Positions 63,933-64,000 of a DNA stretch of 64,000 nucleotides are shown one piece after another. Source of the stretch: CADCWN01 sp046328475 (GTDB taxonomy: Bacteria; Chloroflexota; Chloroflexia; Thermomicrobiales; CADCWN01); NCBI GenBank assembly GCA_046328475.1, contig JAXLWN010000021.1, positions 32,363-96,362 of the forward strand. The letters run 5' to 3'. Positions within the stretch are counted from its first letter, which is position 1. Every line of letters begins with the position of its first letter. The translations under genes were made by a program, and so were the position numbers. The notes beneath the pieces are model-generated. The model had not been told where the DNA came from and made no database searches. It worked only from the letters and a program-made list of their open reading frames with translations.

Positions 63933-64000
63933 ACCTATCACCCCCCCGCCGGGCTGACCAGATCGGCAGGCTACTCCCAATACGCCCTTCAATTGTAGCC

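Overview
The window is a GC-rich (roughly 65-70 percent), densely packed bacterial chromosome segment. Many small gene cassettes on alternating strands are separated by short intergenic stretches full of GC-rich hairpins. Gene content (two F420-type luciferase-like oxidoreductases, an asymmetric heterodimeric ABC exporter, RecD2, MutS plus MutS2, a Tat-type intradiol dioxygenase lipoprotein, ARPP-1, DUF3592) and the style of the intergenic repeats fit a free-living Chloroflexota-like organism, perhaps near Thermomicrobia or Chloroflexia. This placement is inference: there is no rRNA or other phylogenetic marker in the window, and I saw no tRNA, rRNA, CRISPR array or transposase-bearing IS.

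Layout. 1-3.4 kb: MMPL transporter (cut by the window edge) and its TetR repressor, with the same 16-bp palindrome in front of each, then malQ. 3.5-8.4 kb: small hypotheticals, a metallo-beta-lactamase-fold lactonase-like enzyme, a lipoprotein, a YczE-like membrane protein, a frameshifted DUF4438 gene and a VapBC-type module. 8.5-13 kb: PLP aminotransferase, Fic protein, dxs. 13-22.7 kb: ARPP-1 protein, broken DNA methyltransferase, tandem DUF3592 proteins, two LLM oxidoreductases bracketing a TIM-barrel-like protein and a GrpB protein, intradiol dioxygenase. 22.9-31.6 kb: a frameshift-rich block (ParDE-like pair, COG3044 ATPase, uncharacterised protein, MmgE/PrpD, CoA-transferase) enclosing intact Rpn-type nuclease and acyl-CoA dehydrogenase genes. 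31.8-36.7 kb: recD2 and mutS. 36.8-48.9 kb: cell-surface polysaccharide cluster (heparinase-like protein, GT-C-like membrane protein, several glycosyltransferases, UDP-GlcNAc 2-epimerase, GH3 enzyme, DUF2304). 49.7-53.3 kb: MetE-like protein and an XRE/NB-ARC/TPR regulator. 53.5-64 kb: SnoaL-like protein, phosphotransferase, DUF6886, ABC exporter pair, DUF2007 and PH-domain proteins, mutS2, cvpA.

The most unusual signal is not a gene. At about sixteen places, nearly all exactly at gene borders, there are tandem repeats with a 7-bp (sometimes 8-bp) period. The unit sequence differs between loci, but the architecture is constant: often a left array and a reverse-complementary right array form one long hairpin. 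Several copies touch or supply stop codons, several end directly in a ribosome-binding site, one sits at an acyl-CoA dehydrogenase/CoA-transferase junction, and one lies in frame inside a regulator gene. They often follow a second dispersed element, a GC-rich double hairpin (six copies). A third three-hairpin family and a roughly 300-bp element with a tiny ORF also recur.

Single-base indels that break otherwise well-conserved reading frames are frequent. Because the residues around them remain family-like, consensus errors are as likely as real pseudogenes. All coordinates and family names come from reading the sequence; no database search was possible.
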